The notes under the pieces are model-generated. The model searched no databases. It was not told the origin of the DNA and saw only the letters and a list, made by a program, of their open reading frames with translations. A DNA stretch of 64,000 nucleotides from Hyphomonas adhaerens MHS-3 (GTDB lineage: Bacteria; Pseudomonadota; Alphaproteobacteria; Caulobacterales; Hyphomonadaceae): contig NZ_ARYH01000001.1 in the NCBI RefSeq assembly GCF_000685235.1, positions 1,426,001-1,490,000 on the forward strand, in the 5' to 3' direction. Below are positions 8,743 to 15,847 of this stretch, one piece after another. Positions within the stretch are counted from its first letter, which is position 1. Each line of letters opens with the position of its first letter. Made by a program: the position numbers and the translations under genes.

Positions 8743-8757
8743 ATAGCTAAAAGCTAT
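8743..8757. promoter_or_regulatory. OxyR-type LysR binding site
   Basis: ATAGCTAAAAGCTAT fits the OxyR half-operator pattern ATAG-N7-CTAT exactly, including the inner T and A. It lies 33 bases before the lysR start and abuts a TTGAAA hexamer on the minus strand that could be the carbonic anhydrase -35. A poorer copy, ATAG-N7-ATAA, lies at 8712-8726, 31 bases away centre to centre, instead of the 22 seen for classical OxyR tandem sites. Confidence 0.65.
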
Positions 8758-8790
8758 AAAAATAAGCCCAAACCAGACAGGGATTCATGG

Positions 8791-9735
8791 ATGCGCCCAA
8801 CGCTTAGACAGCTGCAATACCTGGTCGCCGTGGCCGATACCGGCAAATTTCACGAAGCGGCCCGCCTGCTGAACGTGTCGCAGCCGAGCCTCTCCGCCCA
8901 GATCGCGGAAGCCGAACAGCAATTGGGGGCCATCCTGGTGGAACGCGGCCGCCATGGGGCCTTCATGACCCCGCTGGGGGAAGAAGTCGTCCGGCGCGCG
9001 CGGGCGATCCTGATCCAGGTCGAGGATCTGAAGGCTTTCACCCTGCGTCCCGCGGGGGAGGTGGCCGGACGCTACCGGCTGGGCACGGTCTCCACTATCG
9101 GGCCCTATCTGCTGCCCGGCGCCGTCCGCGAACTGCACCGCCTGTTTCCCGAACTGCGCATGAGTGTGCACGAATCCCGTATCGCGGACCTCAATGACCG
9201 CCTGAACGATGGCCGGCTCGACATGATCATCTCGACACCGGAGGACCATGCCAGCAGTGCCTTCATGGAATTGTTCGAAGAGACCCTGTACGTCTGCGCC
9301 GCCCAGGAAGACGAATTGTCCGCGCAGAAGGGACCGGTCGATGTGGAGGCCCTGCGGGGGCGGGAGCTGTTGAGCCTCGGTCCCGGCCACAGGCTGAGCC
9401 TGATCATCCAGCAGCTGGCGGATGCGGCGGGCGCCCATGTCAGTACCGAATATGAAGGCACCTCGCTGGATGCCGTCCGCCAGACCGCCAGCATGGGGGA
9501 GGGGGTGGCGATCCTGCCGAATCTCTATGCCGTGGTTGAGGCCAAGCGTGACCCGAGTCAGGTCGTCCGTCCGATCCGGCACAAGCTGGCCCGCCGCAAG
9601 ATCGGCCTCATCTGGCGCGAGGGCTCACCGCTGTCCGAACCGATGACGGAGATGGGAAAGGTGATGCGCGCCGTTGCAGCAGACCTGCTCAGCAGTGACG
9701 GCAAGGAGCCGAAGCGCCGGGTCAGTCGACGCTGA
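8791..9735 (+). CDS. LysR-family regulator, OxyR-like without redox cysteines
   Basis: A 314-residue LysR regulator with an N-terminal winged helix-turn-helix (residues ~5-65, LRQLQYLVAVADTGKFHEAA) and a C-terminal periplasmic-binding-like sensor. It resembles OxyR overall, including the GH..-plus-TSLDAVRQ segment, but where E. coli OxyR has Cys199 and Cys208 this protein has Arg201 and Ala210; its only cysteine is Cys169. So peroxide sensing by that disulfide is excluded. It is divergent from carbonic anhydrase-SulP, with an OxyR-type palindrome in between, and probably regulates them and itself. Its 3' end overlaps zapE by 14 bases. Confidence 0.9.
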   Translation: MRPTLRQLQYLVAVADTGKFHEAARLLNVSQPSLSAQIAEAEQQLGAILVERGRHGAFMTPLGEEVVRRARAILIQVEDLKAFTLRPAGEVAGRYRLGTVSTIGPYLLPGAVRELHRLFPELRMSVHESRIADLNDRLNDGRLDMIISTPEDHASSAFMELFEETLYVCAAQEDELSAQKGPVDVEALRGRELLSLGPGHRLSLIIQQLADAAGAHVSTEYEGTSLDAVRQTASMGEGVAILPNLYAVVEAKRDPSQVVRPIRHKLARRKIGLIWREGSPLSEPMTEMGKVMRAVAADLLSSDGKEPKRRVSRR

Positions 9736-10864
9736 TCTCGACGCGCTCTTCGGCGAGATAGTCGGTGGAGCGCATTTCATGCAGGCGGCTGACGGTCCGT
9801 TCGAATTCGAAGGCGCCGTCTCCTTCCGGGTACAGCGTTTCCGGCTCTGCCGCCGCACTCGCCACCAGTTTGACTTTCGCTTCGTAAAGCGCATCGATCA
9901 GCGCCACGAAACGCGCGGCTTCATTGCGCTTGTCGGAGTCGAGTTTCGGAATGCCGCGCAGGATCACCGTATGGAAATTCGCTGCGATGGTCAGATAGTC
10001 GCGCGAATAGAGCGGGCGGGCGCAAAGCTCCTCGAAACTGAACCAGGCCACACCGGCGGCTTCGCGGCTGACTTCCAGCTTGCGGCCTTTCACCGTCAGC
10101 GTCACATGCTGGGCATGGGCGCCGGAGGTGAGGCGGGTCCAGACCTCTTCAAGCGAGGCGTCCGCCTCCGGCCCGAGCGGGGCATACCAGACCGGCGCCG
10201 CAATCAGCCGGTCCAGCCGGTAGTCGCGGTCCGATGCGAGGTGGAAGATGTCGCAACGCTCTTTCAGCTGCTGGATGAACGGCAGGAAAAGCGGGCGGTT
10301 GATACCATCCTTATAGAGATCATCCGGCACGCGATTGGAGGTCGCCACCATGGTCACGCCGCGTGAGAACAACTGGTCGAACAGGCGGGCGAGGATCATG
10401 GCATCGGCGATCTGCGTCACCTGGAATTCGTCGAAGCAGAGAAGCTGCGCTTCGGCGGCGACCTGTTTGGCCACCGGCGGGATCGGATCGTCGCCCGCGC
10501 CCTTCACGCGCCATTGGGAGCGTTTGCGCTCGCCCTCCGGCATCTTGCGCCAGGTGTCGAGCCGGTCCTGGATCTCGGCCATGAATTCGTGGAAATGCAC
10601 CCGGCGTTTCGCCTTTGGTGCGGCATCCTCGAAGAACAGGTCCATCAGCATGGACTTGCCGCGCCCGACCCCGCCCCAGAGATAGAGCCCGCGCACAGGG
10701 TCCGGTTTCGAGAACCAGCCGCCTTTTGGCGGATCGGCCAGGCGCTTTGCCAGATCGTCGAGGCGTTCAGCGGCTTCGGCCTGCACCGGATCATTGGTGA
10801 GCAGGCCTGCCTCCACACGTTCCCTGTACTGGCGGACCACATTTGCCATCGACGGATCAGCCAA
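9722..10864 (-). CDS. zapE: Cell-division ATPase ZapE (AFG1-like)
   Basis: AFG1/ZapE-type P-loop ATPase of 380 residues that in proteobacteria associates with the division ring and in mitochondria with protein quality control. The Walker A is GGVGRGKSMLMD, Walker B LLCFDEFQVTQIADAM, and a sensor-like VATSNRVPDDLYKDG follows, all typical of the family. Its start overlaps the stop of the rhomboid gene by 8 bases, so the two are likely co-transcribed. It is convergent with the LysR gene. Confidence 0.93.
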   Translation of the reverse strand: MADPSMANVVRQYRERVEAGLLTNDPVQAEAAERLDDLAKRLADPPKGGWFSKPDPVRGLYLWGGVGRGKSMLMDLFFEDAAPKAKRRVHFHEFMAEIQDRLDTWRKMPEGERKRSQWRVKGAGDDPIPPVAKQVAAEAQLLCFDEFQVTQIADAMILARLFDQLFSRGVTMVATSNRVPDDLYKDGINRPLFLPFIQQLKERCDIFHLASDRDYRLDRLIAAPVWYAPLGPEADASLEEVWTRLTSGAHAQHVTLTVKGRKLEVSREAAGVAWFSFEELCARPLYSRDYLTIAANFHTVILRGIPKLDSDKRNEAARFVALIDALYEAKVKLVASAAAEPETLYPEGDGAFEFERTVSRLHEMRSTDYLAEERVEISVD

Positions 10865-11471
10865 ACTGCCGGGCGATCTGGTCCAGCAGCTGGCCGAACG
10901 ATTCAGGTCTCAGAATCAGGGTCAGCGCGATACCGGTGACCGCGCCGCCCAGGTGGGCGCCATGGGCGATCATCGCGTTTTCACGCTGCGAAAAGATGAA
11001 GCTGATGACGATGAAGAGCAGGGCATAAAGGCCCGCCCAGATCGGCAGGGCGAACATCAGGTAGATCGTGGCGAACGGGAACAGGATGCCGACGGCCGAC
11101 ATCAGGCCGGATATGGCCCCCGAGGCGCCGATGGCGCGGTAATCCGGCTCGCGGCCCTTGTCGACGACTTCCCAGAACGAGCCGCCAAGAAGGGAGCCGA
11201 AATACAGGATCGCAAACCCGGTGCTGCCGAACACGCTCTCCAGCGGGGGGCCGAAATAGAAGAGCGTCAGCATGTTCACGAAGAGGTGCATGCCGTTCAC
11301 GTGCAGGAAGCCGGATGTCAGAACGCGGTGCCACTGGCCCTGTTCGCGGATCGGCCGGATCCACAATGAGTTCTGATTGATGAAATCGGTGGCGCCGAAG
11401 CCGATCATGCTGGCGACAATGTTGGCCAGCAGCAGGCTGGACGTGACTGGCGCCGAAGTGAAAAAATCCAT
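10857..11471 (-). CDS. Rhomboid-family intramembrane serine protease
   Basis: A 204-residue, six-helix rhomboid that cleaves membrane proteins within the bilayer. The catalytic serine lies in GASGAISGL and the catalytic histidine in AHGAHLGGAVTG; the conserved loop-1 region FLHVNGMHLFVNM is also present. The substrate is unknown. It is upstream of and overlaps zapE, an association worth noting but without an established meaning. Confidence 0.92.
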   Translation of the reverse strand: MDFFTSAPVTSSLLLANIVASMIGFGATDFINQNSLWIRPIREQGQWHRVLTSGFLHVNGMHLFVNMLTLFYFGPPLESVFGSTGFAILYFGSLLGGSFWEVVDKGREPDYRAIGASGAISGLMSAVGILFPFATIYLMFALPIWAGLYALLFIVISFIFSQRENAMIAHGAHLGGAVTGIALTLILRPESFGQLLDQIARQFG

Positions 11472-11503
11472 GCCGAGGCAGCTTCCTGTCAGTGAGAGGC
11501 GAA

Positions 11504-11533
11504 AGAAAACCGCCCGGAAATGGTTCCGAGCGG
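11504..11533 (-). terminator. Terminator after the receiver-domain gene
   Basis: On the minus strand CCGCTCGGAA and TTCCGGGCGG pair with one mismatch around a 4-base loop, followed by TTTTCTTT. It separates the receiver gene from the rhomboid gene. Confidence 0.7.
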
Positions 11534-11571
11534 CTTAGCAAGCTCTGGCCCCGAAGGGCAAGCATTAGGGA

Positions 11572-12015
11572 TCAGGCGGCCCGGACCGTCATGCCCGTCG
11601 TATCGGCGGCCGAAGGCATCAGGTCCATCAGGAAATCCTCGAAGGAGTCCGGACGCTGGATGAAGCGGTTGAACGGCAGGCCGGCCTTGAAAACAGCTTC
11701 CGGGTGGATGTTTGCGCCGCAACGCACAGCCGCTTCGACAGCCTGGTCGCGCGTATCCATCGAGGAAACGACGGCGATCCGGTATTTGCCCATGTTCGCG
11801 ATGCGGGCGATGGTCATGTCCGGATCCATGGAATCCGGCAGGCCGAGGTCCAGCACGACAAGGTCGAAACGTTCAAGACGCAGGCGCGTTTCCGCCGCCA
11901 TCAGCGTCGGTGCCATGACGAGGTCCACCTGAACGCGAGAGCGGGCAGCCTTGTCCGCAGCGATGGCCAGCATGTCGCGCACCGGCGCGTGATCTTCAAC
12001 CCAGAGAACTTTCAT
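11572..12015 (-). CDS. Stand-alone response-regulator receiver protein
   Basis: A 147-residue single receiver domain without output domain. The acidic pair is at Glu7-Asp8 (VEDHAP), the phospho-acceptor Asp in VVLDLGLPDS and the switch Ser in VVSSMD. The usual KP motif is not clear: a lysine occurs in VFKAGL, displaced by an insertion (GANIHPEAV), and about 30 residues extend past it. The start at 12015 is preceded by GGGGTAG; an upstream TTG-type start is less likely. No kinase is adjacent. It may work as a phospho-relay or protein-interaction switch. Confidence 0.75.
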   Translation of the reverse strand: MKVLWVEDHAPVRDMLAIAADKAARSRVQVDLVMAPTLMAAETRLRLERFDLVVLDLGLPDSMDPDMTIARIANMGKYRIAVVSSMDTRDQAVEAAVRCGANIHPEAVFKAGLPFNRFIQRPDSFEDFLMDLMPSAADTTGMTVRAA

Positions 12016-12285
12016 AAAATCTACCCCGATGCCTTTCCTGTGTGGCCGGTCCTTAACCTGCCCCTGATGTGCGTTCACTTTGCCACGCGCAGCTTACGGC
12101 TTAGTAAAGCGTTCCTTTCAGAAGTGTTGAAAACTCAATGAATTGCGATTCAGCCGCCGGTCGGGAAATGGGCCCAAATTGACCCCTGAATCCCCCGGTT
12201 CGTATGGCAGATTGCGCGGCTGAAAGGGGCGCTTCCGCCGGTTTCAGGCTTCGCCTATGCTAGGGTTCAGGAGAAACGCCCGAAC
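12016..12285. other. Intergenic region between receiver and acyltransferase genes
   Basis: About 270 bases between divergent genes. It should hold both promoters, but I see no convincing consensus promoter, repeat, terminator or RNA gene. Confidence 0.4.
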
Positions 12286-13188
12286 ATGAGTGACGACACG
12301 CTCCCGCAAAAACCGCTGGCGCCGCGGAAATCAGCGTTCCTGGATGTGGAGACGCCGGATGACCTGCACATTGTGGATGTGCTGATCGAGGAGCGCTGCC
12401 CGAAACTGCGGGCGAACCCCGCCTGGCCGCTGGTGCGCCCGGTCCTTTATACGATGCTGGGCTACAACAAGGCCCGGCGCATGGCGGACGAGATCGTCGA
12501 ACTGAACGGCCGGGAATCCTTTGACCGTCTGTCGCGCGAACTTGCCTTCGATCTTTCCGTTGAAGGGATCGAACGCATGCCGCGGGAGGGCCGGCTGATT
12601 GTTGCCGCCAACCACCCGACCGGCCTCGCGGACGGGGTGGCCGTGTGGGACCTGCTGAAGCGGGTGCGCGAAGACATCATCTTTTTTGCGAACGCCGACG
12701 CCGTCCGGGTCAATCCGAAATTCCAGGATGTGATCATCCCGGTCGAATGGGTGATGGACAAGCGCTCGCCTGCCAAGGCGCGGGAAACGCTGAAACGGGC
12801 AGGGGAGGCGTTCGCCGAGGAAAAATGCGTCGTCATCTTCCCGTCCGGGCGCCTCGCGCGGAAGGAAGGCGACCGGCTGATCGAGAAGGACTGGTTCTCC
12901 ACCGTGATCGGTCTGGCGAAGAAGCAGAAGGCGCCGATCCTGCCGCTCAATCTCGATGCGTGGAATTCGCGGCTCTATTACCTGCTCTGCAATCTCAGCG
13001 GCGAGCTGCGCGACATCACCCTGTTCCACGAGCTGCTGAACAAGCAGGGCTCGCAGATACGGATGACATTCGGCCAGGTGATCGACCCGGAGACCCTCCA
13101 GGGGGAGGCGGTTGCGCTGACCGAGAAGCTCAAGGCGCACGTCGCCTATGAATTGCTGGAGAATCCGGAAGCCGTGTTCCGGCCCTGA
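12286..13188 (+). CDS. Putative phospholipid/glycerol acyltransferase
   Basis: A 300-residue LPLAT-type acyltransferase. The catalytic histidine box is seen as AANHPTGLADG (a variant of HX4D, with His-Pro-Thr-Gly-Leu-Ala-Asp) at about residue 107, followed by the glycerol-phosphate-binding FPSGRLARKEGD near 185. Members of this group are hemolysin/OlsA-like acyltransferases acting on membrane lipids or ornithine lipid; the acceptor is not predictable. No transmembrane anchor is obvious. Nothing nearby fixes the pathway. Confidence 0.8.
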   Translation: MSDDTLPQKPLAPRKSAFLDVETPDDLHIVDVLIEERCPKLRANPAWPLVRPVLYTMLGYNKARRMADEIVELNGRESFDRLSRELAFDLSVEGIERMPREGRLIVAANHPTGLADGVAVWDLLKRVREDIIFFANADAVRVNPKFQDVIIPVEWVMDKRSPAKARETLKRAGEAFAEEKCVVIFPSGRLARKEGDRLIEKDWFSTVIGLAKKQKAPILPLNLDAWNSRLYYLLCNLSGELRDITLFHELLNKQGSQIRMTFGQVIDPETLQGEAVALTEKLKAHVAYELLENPEAVFRP

Positions 13189-13221
13189 CGGAGCCCCTCT
13201 GCAGGCGTCGTCACCTCCATG

Positions 13222-13256
13222 TTGACAGCATGTTGTCAATATGGAAGCATGTTGTC
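13222..13256. promoter_or_regulatory. Operator of the MarR gene
   Basis: TTGACAGCATGTTGTCAA is an 18-base palindrome with eight of nine pairs matching. An 11-base direct repeat AGCATGTTGTC occurs in it and again 19 bases on, ending just before the chosen start codon. This fits MarR autoregulation; TTGACA may also serve as a -35 hexamer. Confidence 0.65.
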
Positions 13257-13257
13257 T

Positions 13258-13722
13258 ATGAGTACGGCGCGTTATCCCTCGCACACAGAAGCCGGCGCAG
13301 CGCTGACGGCGGTGATGCTGGATATTTTTCGCGCCAATGGCGCGCTTCTCGCCGCGGGCGACCGTCTGGTCGCGCCGCTGGGGCTGACCAGTGCGCGCTG
13401 GCAGGTCCTCGGGTCGATTGCGCTCTCTGATCACGCCCTCCCGGTCGCACATCTTGCCCGGGTCATGGGCCTCAGCCGGCAGTCGGTCCAAAGAGTGGTC
13501 AACGATCTGGAGCGGGAGGGGTTCGTTCGATTCGAACCAAACCCGCATCATAAGCGAGCCCATCTTGTTGTCCTGACCGACAAGGGCGCTGACGCCTATG
13601 CCGCAGCATCGCAGCAGGAGGCGCCCTGGGCGAATGCCCTGGCCGAGGGCATGTCACCCGAAGTGCTGGAAACGGTTCGCGGCGTTCTGAACACTCTGAC
13701 CGCACGCCTTGATGCAGACTGA
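13258..13722 (+). CDS. MarR-family transcriptional regulator
   Basis: A 154-residue winged-helix repressor (recognition region MGLSRQSVQRVVNDLEREGF, wing NPHHKRAHLVVLTDKG). The start at 13258 is preferred because GGAAG lies 10 bases upstream and it begins after the palindromic operator; the frame is open to 13219 through the operator. It is followed 21 bases later by a small membrane protein gene, which is the likely regulated partner. The ligand is unknown. Confidence 0.88.
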   Translation: MSTARYPSHTEAGAALTAVMLDIFRANGALLAAGDRLVAPLGLTSARWQVLGSIALSDHALPVAHLARVMGLSRQSVQRVVNDLEREGFVRFEPNPHHKRAHLVVLTDKGADAYAAASQQEAPWANALAEGMSPEVLETVRGVLNTLTARLDAD

Positions 13723-13743
13723 CATGGGGAGTCTCTGGCCTTG

Positions 13744-14220
13744 ATGAAACGCATTCACCCGATTGCCGGATTTGTCGGCTTCCTGACGATCCTCTGCTTC
13801 TGGATGTCGACGCTTGTTGTGGAGCTGTTCGGGAATGCCGCGGCAATTCTTGCCGTGAAGACCGGCATTCTGTGGGGCATGATTGTTCTGGTCCCATCCC
13901 TGGCCATTACAGGCGCAACCGGGTTTCGGCTTGCCGGTCCGGTGCGGACAGGTCTGGTGCGGGCGAAGCAGCGCCGCATGCCGGTTATTGCGGCAAACGG
14001 GCTGCTGATCCTGGTACCGTGCGCCTTCGTCCTGCAGCGGCTGGCCGCTGAGAGTCAATTTACGCCGATGTTCTACGCGCTGCAGGCGCTCGAACTGCTT
14101 GCGGGTGCCGTGAACCTGACGCTCATTGGGCTGAATATCCGCGACGGGCTGCGCATGACAAGACGGCGGCGCGCCATGAGGGTCGGCGGAGGGACAGACG
14201 GGCCTGGTGCCGCTGTCTAG
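13744..14220 (+). CDS. Small four-helix membrane protein
   Basis: A 158-residue protein with four predicted membrane helices (around residues 8-30, 38-60, 80-100 and 110-130) and a basic, Arg-rich C-terminal tail. I do not recognise a family with certainty. The ATG at 13744 is preferred to the TTG just before it; GGGGAG lies about 14 bases upstream. It probably forms an operon with the MarR gene and may be the function that regulator controls. Its stop overlaps the convergent gene by 4 bases. Confidence 0.68.
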   Translation: MKRIHPIAGFVGFLTILCFWMSTLVVELFGNAAAILAVKTGILWGMIVLVPSLAITGATGFRLAGPVRTGLVRAKQRRMPVIAANGLLILVPCAFVLQRLAAESQFTPMFYALQALELLAGAVNLTLIGLNIRDGLRMTRRRRAMRVGGGTDGPGAAV

Positions 14221-14717
14221 TCGATGGCGACCCGGTCGATGCGGGGTAGTTGTTGCGGGCAGGGGGACGGCTGGCTCAGCGTCACAGGCTGGTCGCCCAT
14301 ATGCCGGGCAGACCAGGCCGCTGCGGCCGACAGGGTCCGGGCATCTGCGAACAGGCTGAGCAGGCCATCCAGGGCATCGGCGGATGCACGGGCAGACCGG
14401 GCACCTTCAAGCGCTTCAAGCTGTATTTCCGTCTCTTCGCCGAGGCTGAGAAAGCTGCAGCCGATAGCCGGGGGAGCGCCAGCCTGTCTGGTCCAGTCGC
14501 CGAGCCGGGTGGCGTTGAAGGCGAACCGTTCCACTTCGATCACATAGGTATCGTCCAGGGCCGGCATCCGGCCTTGCCGGGCGGTGTCCAGCAAAGGCGC
14601 AGAGTCTCCGGCGAGCGCGGCCGCTTTCGCGCCCCAGAGTTCGGCCAGTTCCGGGCTGGCGGCGGCGGACCCGGCGGCCAGCGTCAGGGCAGAAGCGATA
14701 CAGATCTGTTTCAACAT
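14217..14717 (-). CDS. Secreted hypothetical protein
   Basis: A 166-residue protein with a clear signal peptide (MLKQICIASALTLAAGSAAA, cleavage after ASA/AAA) and two or three cysteines in the mature part (IGCSFLSLG, SPCPQQL). No known domain is recognised. The frame is open further upstream but the ATG at 14717 directly precedes the signal sequence, so that start is chosen. It is convergent with the MarR operon. Confidence 0.6.
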   Translation of the reverse strand: MLKQICIASALTLAAGSAAASPELAELWGAKAAALAGDSAPLLDTARQGRMPALDDTYVIEVERFAFNATRLGDWTRQAGAPPAIGCSFLSLGEETEIQLEALEGARSARASADALDGLLSLFADARTLSAAAAWSARHMGDQPVTLSQPSPCPQQLPRIDRVAID

Positions 14718-14836
14718 GGGTCGGGGTGTCCCTTTTCGGGACAAAAGGGGCAAAAGCCGTGCCGGACCTCCCCCAAGGACCGGGCTTGCCAGATGGCTGG
14801 CTGCATCCCAGACTTCAGAAAAAGAGGAAGAAATGA

Positions 14837-15847
14837 ATGAGCGGGGAGAACAAGGGCATCGTCCGGGACCAGCCACCGGAGATTCCGTCGGAAGGCGGGC
14901 CGCTGGCAGAGTTCAAGGGCGCCGTGCCGCCAGCGCCGGAATGGTTCCGCAAGGCGGTCGCCACACCGTATGAAACAGCCTCGGTGGAGGTTAAGGGCGC
15001 GAACGTCACCTATCAGCGCTGGGGCAAGCGCGGGGCGCCCGGCCTGCTTCTGGTCCATGGCAACGGCGCCCATGCCCATTGGTGGGATTTCATCGCGCCT
15101 TACTTTGCCGAAGAGTACAATGTCGCGGCGATCACCTTTGCCGGCATGGGCGACAGCGATAACCGCGACAGCTACAACATGGCGACCTTCGCGGAGGAGG
15201 AGGTTGCCGTGGCCGAGGCGGCCGGCCTGTTCGACGGGCCGACCAAGCCGATCATCGTGGCGCACTCCTTCGGCGGCTTTGTCACGCTGGTGACCGGCGC
15301 GAAATATGGCGACCGGTTCGACGGCATGGTGATCGTCGACAGTCCGGTGAACCCGCCGGAGCGTCCGCACCGGGGGCCTGACCGCAAGGGCCGCCCGAAC
15401 CGGGTCTATCCGGATCTTGCCTCTGCGCTCAGCCGGTTCCGTCTGGCCCCGCCGCAGCTTTGCGAGAACCTCTATGCGGTGGATTATATTGCCCGCTGGA
15501 GCCTGAAGAAGGCGGACGAGGGCGGCTGGACATGGAAGTTCGATCCGATGATCTGGACACATTTCGACCCTGGCAAGGACCCCGGTGAAATGCTGCAGGC
15601 GGCGCGCTGCCGGGTGGCCATCATCCGCGGCGAGAACAGTTCACTGATGCCGGACGATGTGCGCGAATACATGCGCAAATTGCTGGGCTACCAGGTGCCG
15701 TTCATTTCCATTCCGCATGCGGATCACCACGTCATGCTGGACCAGCCGATCGCCTTCATCGCGGCGCTGCGCACCATGCTGGCGGAATGGAACCATTCCG
15801 ATCCGCACCGGTCGGTTACTGAGGTGCCGTCGCCGTCTCAGGCATGA
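14837..15847 (+). CDS. Alpha/beta-hydrolase
   Basis: A 336-residue alpha/beta-hydrolase fold enzyme. The oxyanion-hole HGNGAHAHWWD segment is near residue 75, the nucleophile elbow is AHSFGGF (Ser at about 138), and the histidine is in HADHHVMLDQP near 295. This looks like the epoxide-hydrolase/haloalkane-dehalogenase-like esterase group; substrate unknown. GAGGAAG lies just upstream of the start. It overlaps the convergent DUF900 gene by 32 bases. Confidence 0.85.
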   Translation: MSGENKGIVRDQPPEIPSEGGPLAEFKGAVPPAPEWFRKAVATPYETASVEVKGANVTYQRWGKRGAPGLLLVHGNGAHAHWWDFIAPYFAEEYNVAAITFAGMGDSDNRDSYNMATFAEEEVAVAEAAGLFDGPTKPIIVAHSFGGFVTLVTGAKYGDRFDGMVIVDSPVNPPERPHRGPDRKGRPNRVYPDLASALSRFRLAPPQLCENLYAVDYIARWSLKKADEGGWTWKFDPMIWTHFDPGKDPGEMLQAARCRVAIIRGENSSLMPDDVREYMRKLLGYQVPFISIPHADHHVMLDQPIAFIAALRTMLAEWNHSDPHRSVTEVPSPSQA

